This document shows positions 38,669 through 51,264 of a stretch of DNA of 64,000 nt, piece after piece. Positions within the stretch are counted from its first letter, which is position 1; every line of letters begins with the position of its first letter. The position numbers and the translations under genes were made by a program. The DNA comes from Coniochaeta sp. PMI_546 (Eukaryota; Ascomycota; Sordariomycetes; Coniochaetales; Coniochaetaceae). A model generated the notes under the pieces. That model was given only the letters and a program-made list of their open reading frames with translations. It had not been told where the DNA came from and ran no database searches. The DNA lies in assembly GCA_021432605.1 (NCBI GenBank), contig MU271143.1, positions 2,427,277 to 2,491,276 of the forward strand. Direction: 5' to 3'.

Positions 38669-39687
38669 CTAACCCATCTTCCTGCCGCCCAGCTGAAACA
38701 TCTTGATCGGAGCGCTTGCAGTGCTGGAGTAAGCAACCTTGCGGGGCGGCTGGGGGTCACGAACCATGATGGACAGACGGACCGGGGCGAGCCCGCGGGT
38801 CAGGGATATGTCCCTCTTGACGTCGAAGCCGAACTTGCGGTAGTATCTGTTGTTGGCCTCCGTTGTCGACTCCAGGTAGACCGGTTGGCTCTCCGCGTCG
38901 GCCTGTTGACGTTAGTCATGGTGTCAGGATTGGAGACCGATAGGATCAAGTTGATAGAGGGAAACGAACCCGCTGGACCATGAACTCTAGCAATTTCTTG
39001 GCGTACCCCTTGCCGCGGGCACCGGGCTTCGTGCCGAGGTACAGGAGATACCAGGCCTCGTCGTCGCGATCACCCAGCACAGAGATCTTGGTGTCATGAA
39101 GCACGTTCACCAGGTCGTCGTACCGCTTGTTGCCCTCGGGGGACAGCTGGAACTTGAGGCGCCAGAGACCGCTGCGGAAGCTGGTCCACCAGCCGTCTAG
39201 ATTCTTCCGAGGTGGTAGCCTGTTGACGGACTCACGAGGAGTCTTCATTTTAGTAAAAGGATGTTGTTATCTCTTTTTCCTCATTGGTGGCGAATGAGTG
39301 TTGGGACAGGATACGGAAGCGGACACGGACATGGGGAACTCACCAGAGCGCAACGCCTTCGTAGTCCGGTCCGATGGCGGTGGCGATGCCATTGTAGCAG
39401 GTGGCAGCAACCATGTAAGTGAAGATGTCCACGTGGATCTTCCACTTGTCCTCAGCCGATACGTCGGTCATGTCATCCGAATTGACAAGGTACTGCGCCA
39501 GGTCGTCGTCTGCAAAGGCATGGGCCAGCGAGAGGCCGGCAGCCTTGCACTCCGAAAGTTCCAGGACGCGAACGCTGTCCTCCCAACGTGGCGGGACGAG
39601 CGAGCGCTTCAACTCGACGAGAGTAATGGAACTACTGCCCACGGCCTCCATGCTGGGCAACTCCTCGGTTGGAACGCAGCTAGACAA
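38669..39687 (-). CDS. GNAT-family N-acetyltransferase (5' end unresolved)
   Basis: Supported minus-strand exons are 39687-39344, 39219-38970 and 38902-38669, encoding 275 residues. The coding sequence at 39687 opens with LSSCVPTEELPSMEAVGSSS directly after an acceptor-like CTAAC...CAG, so a short upstream exon with the ATG is expected; a weak candidate ATG lies near 39866, but its donor is poor. The acetyl-CoA-binding motif is YLGTKPGARGKGYAKKLLEF, followed by YLESTTEANNRYYRKFGFDV, the end of a GNAT fold. The N-terminal half (ELSECKAAGLSLAHAFADDD) is typical of a fungal GNAT group with unknown substrates. It is probably cytosolic, since no signal peptide is visible in the supported part. Function beyond acetyl transfer is unknown. 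Confidence 0.82.
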
Positions 39688-42075
39688 CTGTCATGGAAAG
39701 TTCAACATGTTAGTTCGACAAGTCTCCAGCCCGGCACAGTTATGATGTGTGTGATTGTCAACGTACCCTTTAGGTACTACTAGTACTACTCGTACTACTG
39801 GATTTATTATTCTGTATGCTGTCACCCGTATGGACCCTGGAGAGTTGAGTTCTCGACAGGGGCATGAATCTAGATGGATGACGCAGGCAATTGAGAGCGG
39901 TACGAAGGTCAGCCGACATCAGCTATGTTTCGACGATACGATCTTCTTTTGGGAGCTGGGTATTGGTATCGTGGGTTCAGGGACAGACACTAGAGTGTCA
40001 AATGTGAGAGGAAGGGTGATGCTGTCAACCGTTGGTCTTGATAGCCGTGAGACTGGAAGCGAGGATCTGCAGAGGTCCTCAAGAGATGATGGCCCCCGTT
40101 ATGGGGGACTTTGAATGTTTTGGTTTTGGACTAGCAATGCTCAGTACGGTGGAATGTGGGTTCTGGGCTGGGGTGGAAGAAGTAAAGGAAGCAGAGACGG
40201 AGACGCTGGAGGAGCTGGGCAATAAGTAGCCTACGGGTAGCCTGGTATTCACTTGCCTCCCCGGGCCAAGGATCACAATGACATGAGTGGAGACAGTGCA
40301 GGCTTCCTGGGCCTGGGTTGCTTGGCCCCGAAGAGAGAGATAGACACTGCACGAGAGAGTGGGATGAATGCAAGAGACCCTATCCGGAAGTAGGATCTTG
40401 GGGAGCCGCATACTGCAGCATGTCACTGCATCCAGCTGGGATGGTTCGATGTTCAACAAAAGCGCCACATTTGGGAGGAATCCAAGGATCTGGCTGGGGA
40501 TGACACAGCAGAGTCGATGTGGTTGTGAGACGTAATCCGGTGTTTCCGCCAACTTCCAAGCACCGGCGAAGACAGCTGCCACGGCTTGTAAGCCGTGGCC
40601 ATCCGGAGGCAGCTCGCCTCCACACCTGAGACAGACAAAGGGAAGTGGAAGCAAGGGAGGAGGTGAGATGGACGTTGACCGAGCTCAGAAAGTGTGAGAG
40701 GCAGGCTGAGAGCGAGAGCCAACCAGCGACCAACACGAGCGTGGGTGAAGCAAGCAAAGAGGCAGTTCGCATGCGGCTACGCTTGCTTATCCTGGTCTAG
40801 AGGCTCCGGCACCTGCAGTATGTTCAATTGCATTCGAGGGTTTGACCAACGTGCGCCACGGTCGCGCTTGTAGTCTTGAATGTGCTGTGGCAAGTCGTGC
40901 CCAATCAACATCATGTCCGGTGCTGATTCGAAGCATCACCGAACTTTGCATTGCAGTGTCCATTCAGCGCCTGCCTTGGGTGCTAGGCATGTATGCAGAC
41001 CTGTCAGGTGACACAGGAGTTCAATGCAGAGCCAACAAGGATGATCCAAAGTTGACGAAGCGTCCATACACGTTACGAGATAAGAGCGTTGACTTACACG
41101 ATAACAGTGTGGTTTTGCGGGTAACCCCGACCGCCGTTGGTTGAACGTTTACAAGATGGAGAACTCCCGGTCATACTCAGCGACAGGAGGCATCAAGCCA
41201 CCAACCTAGATACCAAGACGACATGCTACAGTTCACGATACTGCGAATGAAAGTGAATAGAGTTTCCGAAACTCTCCTGATAAGCTATTAGGTCAACAAC
41301 GCCAGCTCATTGATTTATCCCAGCACACGGTCCAAAGCTATACGTCTTGACCATCTGTGGGATTTCCAGACAGTTCGCAAAGTCCTAGGCGACAGTTCTG
41401 TGTCTCGCATTTGGCAAGGAGGAGCCGAATATCTCGTGTAATAATGATAGCAAAATTAAGCACCAAAGACCCAATACAGAGAGTCCTTGTTCAGGGAAGC
41501 ATTTCGTACAGCAGAAGCTGGCACAGAACTAGTCACCCTTGCCACTCATGACCACATAAGCAACGCTCGGAGCATGGATGCGTTCATGACGAACAATCGA
41601 CTTCGAGGTCCAGCAACCGGTACGGGGGGCACCACGGTTGAGGGATGAAGCAGGGCATGTGCACTAGGGCTTAACCGGCGAGGCGAGTGGTCCAAGGCAC
41701 TGGAGTCAGGCCGACCAGTCCAGAAAAGGGAAGCGTCGCCGGCACAGCACGTCTTATATGGAAGACAACAGCTCCGTTGTAGCAGGCAGACCAAATGCTC
41801 GAAGATAGGCATCAGTGTGGGGCTTATCACAGCGAGAAAGGCTCCGTCAGGGTCAGTCTGTATGTTGGAGAAATGCTGAAAGGCATAATAAGCTTCTATT
41901 AGCACGAGTCAAGCTCGGTGTCTTATTAGGGTGGGGATATCTCAAGTGTTGCGATGTAATGAAGCTAACCCACAGTCTCCGAATGCCAACTCCAAACAAT
42001 GCGATGCATGCGGCTCACGCTTTGCAGTCCCGTGCCGTCCTATCCTATAGTCCCTTGTTCGAGCTGTCCAGCCGC
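39688..42075. other. Intergenic, no gene supported
   Basis: About 2.4 kb. The first 200-300 bp should contain the missing first exon and promoter of the GNAT gene. A 130-codon minus-strand frame with a hydrophobic start (40772-40380) is noted but not accepted. No RNA or element is recognised. Confidence 0.5.
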
Positions 42076-42987
<912 letters not shown>

Positions 42988-44096
42988 TGTCGCGATTCTG
43001 GGGGAATTGCGTCAGCGTCGGTACTATGCTAAAATGAAGACAGAAACGGCAGCTTGATTGTTCCACGAGGCGAATATAAAGAGCGCGACAGGGGAAATTG
43101 GGCTCGCCGCCACCGGCAACAATTTTGTGGGGTTTGGTCAAAGCTCCACCGATCATTGAATTCACGATAAGGATTCCCGATTCTTATCAGTGAGTGCGGC
43201 TAGACTGCGGCTGGCGACGGACTAGACCCACAAATGCCGGAGCTACCTCCGTACCTTACCTACGATGGTATTGTCGGATTTTATGTCCAAGGTAGGTACA
43301 GTCTAACTCACCTCAAACTACGGACAGCTTTCACAAGTTTTCTAGTTACCTACTTTCGTCTCTGACGAGAGGAAGAAACCCAAGATTATCACATGAGCAT
43401 GTTGCAACTTGGATCTGGCTGTAAGAGGTGTCATTTGGTTAAGGCCTTCCAGGCGCGGACTCATCAGGCCTATGATCTAATAAGACATTGACAAATGGCA
43501 TGCGTTGCTCAATTCCTTCTCGTCACAGCATCTGCATGATCCCGGAGAACTGGGATGATTACAGTTCCGTAGACCACTAGGGTGACGGATAAGTTCTTCA
43601 TCACAAGGTTGGTACGCTGATAGTTGAGACGGTGGAGAGGGTAGGAGGTCATCAAGCCAAAACCTCGTGGTCATGGAACAAGAACTCTTTCTCGAGTCAT
43701 TCTATTTTCACAAAGCGTGTTCTGAAGAAGGAACATATAGAGATGACAGAGGGCGGGGCCAATGTGTTTGGTTGCAGCCACAAGGTGAGTGCTCGCATGA
43801 ACATATGTAAGACTAGAGTAGACAGACATGAAGCTGGCGACTCCCTGCAGTACGACTTCACATACGGGCAAGCAAGGTTTTGTCACGAAGACGCTCGGCG
43901 ACATCATCATCACAGTAGGGAAAAACGGAGCGTTGCGCTGTTGGAGGGCATCCCACTAAAGTCATCAAGACAACCAGCTGGTCATGAAGAAGTAGATGTA
44001 AACCGCCACTGAGCTGTGCCATTTCAGGGGTATCATAATTCGCCGACAACCAAGGATCGTATACGAAGACCGTTTTTGATATCCAGTTCACCCGCC
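42988..44096. other. Upstream of IDI1 and 3' side of REX4
   Basis: 1.1 kb with no supported gene. The left part is the IDI1 promoter (minus strand) and has a TACCTTACCT decamer. The right part is the 3' flank of REX4. Confidence 0.5.
43252..43261 (+). repeat. TACCTTACCT decamer, copy 3
   Basis: Lies about 265 bp upstream of the IDI1 start codon, on the strand opposite to the gene. A related AGGTAGGTAC follows about 30 bp to the right. Confidence 0.6.
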
Positions 44097-45158
44097 TCAA
44101 TTCTTCCGCTTCTTCTTCGTCCCCTTCTTTTGCTGCGGCTTGGCCTTGTGCTCAATCCTGTCCTCTCCAAACCTGTTGGCATGCTCAACATCAAATGCAG
44201 GCTTGTGGCGCCTGAATAAAAGCATAGCGACCCTTGCATCTTCAATACTCGAGTGCTGACCCGTCTGTATCTCGACATCCAATATCTCCTTGGCGAGCAC
44301 TCTCAGAGCCGGCTTCGGCCCATGGCCATACTTCCTGAACCCGGAGAACCTCGCCGTATCCCGAATCAGCTTTGTCGGATGCTCCAACAACAGCGCCTGC
44401 AGGTCGTGCCGTATGTCGTGACCGACCAAGATGCGCCCCTTCAACAACTCAGCGACCTGTGCCTGAACCTCTTCAAACTTCCTGGCTTCATGCATATGCT
44501 TGGGCGCAATGCCGCTGACATGCGTCCGCCAGTCCGTCACCCGCTCCTTGGGGCGCACATACGAGTCGTACACCTGCCGGCCGTGAAAGTCGACAATACT
44601 GACCCTAGCCAGGGCTGACTCGTGCCCGTCTGCGCCGACGCCTACCATCTCGCAGTCCATCGCTAGGTACTTCCCTAGCTCTACGTCTGGGGTCAGACCT
44701 TGGTTCGGCTTCACGGAGGAGACGTCCTTGATCATGGATGTGTCTTTGATGCCGAGTCCGTAGGCTTCGGCTAGGGCCTCGGATGAGATGCCGTTGTCTT
44801 CCGCCCAGAGAGCCAGAGAGGGCGTTATGGTCGCTTTGGGAACATCTTGGGGTTGTGAGCTTTGACCGTTGCCCATTTGTGAGCCGGTGCTTGGTTTGCT
44901 GGGTCTGCCGTCCTGTTTGCGATCCTTCTTGGGCACCCTTGGCTTCAAGGTGATGGAGTTCGGACCACGCGCAACTTTCTTACGCTTCGCTAGAGACTCT
45001 CCGTAGACCCTTGCTACTTCTGAATCCAAGTCGTCTTGATCTAGGGAGGTTTTCCTCTTCAAGGAGGCTTTTTTTGATGAGGGTGAGACCTTTGGTTTGG
45101 ATTCGGCCTTGATCTGAGCCTGGAGCTTTTTCCAGTTTGACGAAAGTTCAGGTGCCAT
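44097..45158 (-). CDS. rex4: RNA exonuclease REX4
   Basis: A single minus-strand exon of 353 residues starting at MAPELSSNWKKLQ; the open frame continues upstream only from a TTG. The N-terminal 140 residues are basic and low in complexity, as expected for a nucleolar protein. The DEDDh exonuclease domain carries motif I YLAMDCEMVGVG, motif II LVGHDIRHDLQALL and motif III GQHSSIEDARVAML. REX4 is needed in yeast for the choice of ITS1 processing site in pre-rRNA. The protein ends in a lysine-rich tail (KPQQKKGTKKKRKN). No intron is needed. It is divergent to ESA1 over 345 bp. Confidence 0.94.
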   Translation of the reverse strand: MAPELSSNWKKLQAQIKAESKPKVSPSSKKASLKRKTSLDQDDLDSEVARVYGESLAKRKKVARGPNSITLKPRVPKKDRKQDGRPSKPSTGSQMGNGQSSQPQDVPKATITPSLALWAEDNGISSEALAEAYGLGIKDTSMIKDVSSVKPNQGLTPDVELGKYLAMDCEMVGVGADGHESALARVSIVDFHGRQVYDSYVRPKERVTDWRTHVSGIAPKHMHEARKFEEVQAQVAELLKGRILVGHDIRHDLQALLLEHPTKLIRDTARFSGFRKYGHGPKPALRVLAKEILDVEIQTGQHSSIEDARVAMLLFRRHKPAFDVEHANRFGEDRIEHKAKPQQKKGTKKKRKN

Positions 45159-45503
45159 GATAGCCGAGTTGCGGTTCAATAATTGTTGTTATTGTGCCAT
45201 TGGCAAGATTGACGAAGATGTTAGAGCCTTGGTCTCAAGAGGTATACGGTAAACCAGGCCAAGATGAGAACGGGAAATTTTGCTGCATGGGCGGGCTCCA
45301 TCCCGATCACATGGAACGTTTCGGGCACTAAAAGATCAACAGTGGCGGGTCTCTGCCGCCGCTAACGCGCTCAAGACAACGCGCTGTGGCGGTAAATTTC
45401 AGCCTTGCCCCTCTAACTTTCACCCTCCGTCGCAACCTGGATGGTCATCCACCTACGACTTCACATTTCCATCAATATATCAACGGCGCCATCGCAATCC
45501 ATC
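45159..45503. promoter_or_regulatory. Shared divergent promoter REX4/ESA1
   Basis: 345 bp between two start codons facing apart. No individual site is assigned. Confidence 0.5.
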
Positions 45504-47104
45504 ATGAGTCCCAGTGCGCTGAATGGCGACGAGACGGTGGGCTCTGGCGGTCCGCGCCAAAAAGGCAAAGCGACCGCCGACACGTTGAAGTAAGTCGTCT
45601 TCATTGAGTGCGATTGAGTTGAAGCTTGTCGCATTTCTGTACAGTGCTTGATGACTAACTTTTTAACTATAGAGTAGGATGCATCGCCATGGTAGTCAAA
45701 GACGGCCAACCTCGCCGGGCTGAGATCCTTAGCATAAGAGAGACGAAGAGCGGACGGCAATATTACTGCAACTTCGATAACTTCAACAAGCGACTCGACG
45801 AATGGGTGCCCATCGCGAGGATAGATTTCAGCCAGGACGTCGAGTGGCCAAATCCGGAGAAAGAAAAGGCCAAGGACAAGGTCAAGAAGAATACGGGCGC
45901 GGTCGGGAAGAAGAACGCGCCTTCGAAGAAGACCCAGAAGAGGCTGGGGAAGAGGGAGCAGTCAGTCGCCTCGGAAGGGCAGACACCGCATCCATGGACC
46001 GACTTTGTCGACTCGCAAGGACAGAAGGGGACGCCAAAGACAGAAGATGGCGATGACAAGGCCGTTGCCAGCCTGGAGATAGGCGGTACTCCTACCATTG
46101 GGCCGGATGAGATGGAGATTGACGAGGATGATACGGCCGCCGGAGCAGCCAAGAGGGAGCGCGCTTCCTCATTCAGCAGAGAGGAAGAGATTGAGAAGCT
46201 ACGGACGTCCGGTTCGATGACGCAGAACCCGACCGAAATCTCGCGGATTCGAAACATATCTAGGGTCGAGTTCGGCAGGCATGTGCTTTTCCCGTGGTAC
46301 TTCTCGCCGTATCCGGAAGCCTTCGGCCAGGAAGACTGCATGTACATCTGCGAGTTCTGCCTGGGCTACTACGGCGACTTCAAGTCATTCACGCGGCATA
46401 GGCAAAAGTGCACATTGCAGCACCCTCCCGGAAACGAGATTTATCGAGATGACTTTGTCTCCTTCTTCGAGATCGACGGCAGGCGGCAGCGCACGTGGTG
46501 TCGCAACCTGTGTCTGCTGTCCAAGATGTTCCTCGACCACAAGACGCTGTACTACGACGTCGACCCGTTCCTGTTTTATGTCATGGTCACTAGAGATGAC
46601 AAGGGCTTTCACCTGATCGGGTACTTTTCCAAGGAAAAGGAGAGTGCGGATGGTTACAACGTGGCGTGTATTTTGACGCTCCCGCAGTTTCAGCGCAAGG
46701 GATACGGTCGGTTACTGATCCAGTTTTCGTACGAACTATCCAAGATCGAGGGCAAGCTCGGGTCGCCGGAGAAGCCACTTTCGGATCTGGGATTGCTTAG
46801 TTATCGGCAGTACTGGTCGGAGAACATCGTGGACTACCTGATGAGCTGTCACGAGCGGGAGGAAAAGTGCACGATCGAAGGGATAGCGACCCACCTTGCC
46901 ATGACCACGCAAGATGTGGAGCACACGTTGCAGGCGCTGAAGATGCAGGTGTACCACAAGGGAGAGCACAAGATTGTCGTGCCTGAGAGGCTGGTGCAGC
47001 AGAGAGAGAAGGCCAAGCTCAAGGCCAGGAGAATAATCGAGCCGAGCCGAATCCAGTGGAAGCCTCCTGTATTCACAGCGTCTAGTCGGACATGGGGATG
47101 GTAG
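45504..47104 (+). CDS. esa1: MYST histone acetyltransferase ESA1 (NuA4 catalytic subunit)
   Basis: Exons 45504-45589 and 45673-47104 give 505 residues. An N-terminal Tudor-knot chromodomain is visible (VGCIAMVVKDGQPRRAEILS, YYCNFDNFNKRLDEWVP), then a charged linker, then the MYST domain. This has a C2HC zinc finger (YICEFCLGYYGDFKSF with HRQKC), the catalytic cysteine in YNVACILTLP, the acetyl-CoA loop QRKGYGRLLIQFSYELS, and the catalytic glutamate in GSPEKPLSDLGLLSYRQYW. ESA1 acetylates histone H4 and H2A in the NuA4 complex and acts in transcription and double-strand break repair. The intron lies after codon 28, before the chromodomain. Confidence 0.96.
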
Positions 47105-48151
47105 ACGTGTTATTTTACGAAGTGACGGGTCCTATGGATGTGTATGATGAGATTTTGGAGATGAGATATACCCCTATTAGCAACCACGACCTTGTTCTAT
47201 GAATTGCTGTGACATGAGATCTAGGCTAGTGCATATATGGCTTATGGTGATATCTCCTACACAGTATGCAATGACAATGTTACCGCTAGATGCGTCAGCC
47301 ATACCAACTCCACGTCTGCATTCGCCATTTGCCACTGACACGTTCCATCGTGACTTCGAACAGTACGGTATCTACCTTACCTTGAGGTACCTTTAGTGAG
47401 CAAGCGTTTGCGCCTTGATGGATCCAACTCTTCAACAACACTGAGCACAACATCCACACAGTTCTGTCAGCTTGAGAGGCAGAAGGCAAAAGGCAAATCC
47501 TTGGCTGACGGGCACGACGGGTCAGATTTGACAGTAAAGACAATGAGGAACGCGTTCACTTGGCACTTCAAATCCCGCGCATTTGCCTTTTCTCCATGGC
47601 CCTGATGGCCTATGGTATCGCCAGCCAAGAACTGCAGGGGCATTATTGACTTGGCGATCACTTTTCCACATTATATCGTTTTCTTTTTCTTTTTCTTTGG
47701 ATGACTGGAGGACGACGTATTGAGTTCTTGATACGTATTGAACTAGACGATATCTCTTATCTCCCGCATCACATCCCGCGCCGCCTCTCATTCGCCGGAT
47801 CTGCCGGTGCCCCTCCACCGACTGCCGTCCAATCTACGTCGTCCGGTATCATCTCTTAATCGCCTTTGCGATAGCAACGACAGGCTGAGCCTCAGAGGCC
47901 GCAAGAAACTTGTATTAAGCGCGGGCCCGGCGATCTGGGTTGCCCTGATTTCAAATCCCCGCTAGCATCGCGTTATCCCTACCTTACACCTTTTGAACTC
48001 CAGAGTCCAAGCTTGGACCCAGACTACCCAGGACAGCGTCCACCTGAATCTTGGGGACAGAGCGCTCCACCTTCCAGCTCACCACAACGGCGCATCGTCT
48101 GACTCTCGCTTGCCCGGAGGGTTCGTCCTCCACTTACCCGCATCGTCCAAT
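47105..48151. other. Intergenic upstream of the NirA-like regulator
   Basis: About 1 kb, with a TACCTTACCT decamer at 47373-47382 and pyrimidine-rich tracts near 47680-47700. The open frame of the next gene extends back to 47993 only through a TTG, so that part is treated as leader. Confidence 0.5.
47373..47382 (+). repeat. TACCTTACCT decamer, copy 4
   Basis: Lies 270 bp past the ESA1 stop and about 770 bp before the next start codon, followed by TGAGGTACC. Confidence 0.6.
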
Positions 48152-50886
48152 ATGGACCACCGGGGCTCACCGGCGATCATGCCCCAGGTCCAACTCGAGG
48201 GCCTGGGCAGCCAGCGTGACTCCTTGACGATCACAAACAAGAAGAAGTCGACGCGGCGGGGCGCTGACCCCGCAAACCACAAGCGGCGATGTGTGAGCAC
48301 AGCGTGTATTGCCTGCCGCAAGAGAAAGTCAAAATGCGACGGTGCTCTCCCCAGCTGCGCTGCCTGCTCCAGTGTATATGGCACCGAGTGCGTCTATGAC
48401 CCCAACTCGGACCACCGCCGGAAAGGCGTCTATCGCGAGAAGATAGACAGCATGAAGGCGCAGAGCTCCACCCTTCAGATTCTCATCGAGGCCATACTCA
48501 ACGCCGCTGAGGAGGATGTGCCGGCCATCGTGAAGAAGATCCGTACCTGTGACAGCCTGGATACGGTGGCCGAGTCGATCCTAAAACAAGACTTTACCAA
48601 TGACGACGAGGAAGAGGAGACCATTGCTGATGATGAGTATACCGGAAACCAAGTAGTCGAGGGTGAGAGGGAGCTGGCGCGCAAGATGGGCGAGCTCCGG
48701 CTCGAAAATGGCTCGGTGCGCTTCATCGGCGGAACCTCTCACCTTATCTATCTCGGAGATCCAACCGACGCATCAAATGAACCGGAGTCGGAGAACTATC
48801 CGTCGACTGAGGATCCGATTATCAGCTGGTCTGAAGTGAGCAAGGACCCGCAGGTGATAATACATCTTATCAACCTATACTTTGACTGGCACTACCCCTA
48901 CTTTACCACCCTATCCAAAAGTCTCTTCTATCGGGACTTCCTAAGAGGAAAGCCCGCGTCACAACCCAGGACCACTTCTTACTGCTCGTCGCTCCTGGTC
49001 AACGCCATGCTCGCGCTGGGGTGCCACTTCACCAGTGTCGCGGCAGCCTACGCGATACCGGGAGATAGCCGGACCAAGGGCGATCACTTCTTCGCGGAAG
49101 CCAAGAGACTAATTGTCGAAAACGACGAGTACGAGAAGCCGAAGCTTACTACAGTCCAAGCTTTAGCATTGATGTCTGTCCGCGAAGCCGGCTGCGGCCG
49201 GGAGGCGAAAGGCTGGGTGTACAGCGGGATGAGCTTCCGCATGGCGCAGGACATCGGACTCAACCTCGACATCGGAGGCATCCCGACCGACAAGGATTCC
49301 CTCAGTGAACAAGAGATTGACGCCAGGAGAATCACTTTCTGGGGCTGCTTCCTGTTCGACAAGTGCTGGTCCAATTACCTTGGACGGCTACCCCAACTAC
49401 CCAAGAACACGTACAACGTGCCGAAGTATGACGTCTTCCCGGACGAGGATGCCGAGGTCTGGTCGCCATACACTGACTCTGGATTTGACGAGTCCCTGAA
49501 GCAGCCGTCCAGGACGAGGGCAGTCGCCCTACAACTAACAAAGTTGTGTGAGATCAGCAGTGATCTATTGCTGTTCTTCTACCACCCAAACCATATAGGA
49601 AGATCGAGCGGGAAGGCCGTCGAACTGAAGAAGCTCAGTGAGCTCCACAGGCGGCTCGAAGAATGGAGAAAGGAGTTACCGAAAGAATTTGAGCCCAAGG
49701 AAGGGCAGCTGCCTCATATGATTCTGGTACAGTATGTGCTTCCCCCCCCTCGCCCCCCGCGCCTTGACTGGAACGCCGTTGACCTCGCCACTGACACCCG
49801 CATAGCATGTTCTTCCACCTGCAATACATACACCTCTTCCGCCCATTTCTCAAATACAACCCGGCCGCATCTCCTCTGCCGTCGCACGTGTCACCGCGGC
49901 GGATATGCTCCGCTAACGCAGGGGCTATATCGAAGTTGATGCGTCTCTACAAGAAGACATATAATCTCAGACAGATCTGCAACATCGCGGTCTACATGGT
50001 CCACTCGGCCTGCACCATTCACATGCTCAACCTGCCAGAGAAGACGGCCAAGCGCGACATCATCCACGGCGTCAGACAACTCGAAGAGATCGCCGAGGAC
50101 TGGCCTTGCGCCCGGCGGACCCTCGGCATCCTCAGCGTGCTCGCCCGGAAATGGAACGTCGAGATGCCAGAAGAAGCGGCCATGGTCCTGCAGCGGACAG
50201 ACGAGAAGTACGGCACCTTCAACACATCCGACGTGCCGTCTCCAAACAGGACCGCGCATGCGGTAGGCGGCACCCCTTCACCACATGCATCCGCACACTC
50301 GCCTCCCTCAAAACCGGAGCACTACAGCCCGATGGACAACCAGTTCAGCCAGCCTACCCCACCCCCGATCTCCGCCGACATACCGATCGGCTCCATCTCG
50401 CCCGGCGTGCTGGCCATGGCGGGCCAGATGCAACACAACCAAATCAACAAGCCAATGACCCACGCCGTGTCTAGCAGCTCGAGCATGACCATGAACGACG
50501 CCCTGTCAGGCGTCAACACCTCCTGGACCATGCCCTCCGTCACCGCCCAGCCGATGACCAACTTCGGACAACCCTTCACGCCCATGGCGAGCAGCGGAAC
50601 CTCGCAATCCGGCACGCGGCAGGTCAGCCCCAGCTCGATGTACGCCATCGACGGGTCCGACTGGTACCTCAAGGACGGCGTCAACTGGCAGCAGAACTTC
50701 GAGGCCTGGAACCTGGGCGGCGGCGGCGGCGGCGGCGGAGCAGCAGGTGGTGGTGGCGGCGGCGGGATGACGGACGGCTCGATGTTTATGTTCAGGGGTC
50801 TGCGCGGTAACGATGCCGACAACGGTGCGTTTGACTCGTTGAACATGTCGATGGGGAGTCTGGATCAGTTGCCTGGGCTGGATTAG
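48152..50886 (+). CDS. Zn2Cys6 transcription factor, NirA-like
   Basis: Exons 48152-49731 and 49806-50886 give 886 residues from the first in-frame ATG (MDHRGSPAIM). The zinc cluster is at residues 52-80: ACIACRKRKSKC, then CAAC and C80, with a last gap of seven. The following block VYDPNSDHRRKGVYREKID and a predicted helix STLQILIEAILNAAEED resemble regulators annotated as NirA, the nitrate-assimilation activator; that name rests on recalled similarity only. A fungal-specific regulatory domain occupies about 230-620. The last 200 residues are low in complexity, with a poly-glycine tract (about residues 823-840). No nitrate or nitrite reductase gene is nearby. Confidence 0.85.
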
Positions 50887-51264
50887 ATACCTACCTGTCA
50901 CTACCTGAGGAGTGTAAAGACTTCGCTATGTGCTATGTGCTACGTGCTATGTAAGGGCGTTCGAGGGTGGATTTTCTGTTGCATTATGGTGTATAGCAGC
51001 TGGGAGGGAATGGGTTGTCCAAACCGCTTGTTTTCGTGCAGAACTTGTAGAACAGAAGTCTGCTAGCCGGTGGTCTGTATTCATGTTTGATGGTCAACAC
51101 TATAACGCTGGTTACGCAGAAGTCACGAAATATACCAAAGTGACACTTCCTCTCATAATCGCTTCCACTCCTGACTCCTCCTGCAACCTTTATGAGTCTC
51201 TGCTCTATCACAAACCACCACCTCCCAACCCTCCTAGATACCCATCTATCCCCCTCGCCCTCAT
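50887..51264. other. Convergent 3' ends of NirA-like gene and HNT2
   Basis: 378 bp between opposing stop codons, including a short near-repeat TGCTATGTGCTACGTGCTAT at 50930-50949. No gene. Confidence 0.5.

Noticed and set aside
40380-40772. Possible small secreted protein (130 codons, ATG, hydrophobic start) on the minus strand
   Set aside because: Hydrophobic start but the rest is low in complexity and overlaps other frames; there is no cysteine pattern or homologue that I recognise. Too weak to list as a gene.
47993-48151. Longer N-terminus for the NirA-like regulator
   Set aside because: The upstream open frame begins with TTG; the first in-frame ATG is at 48152.
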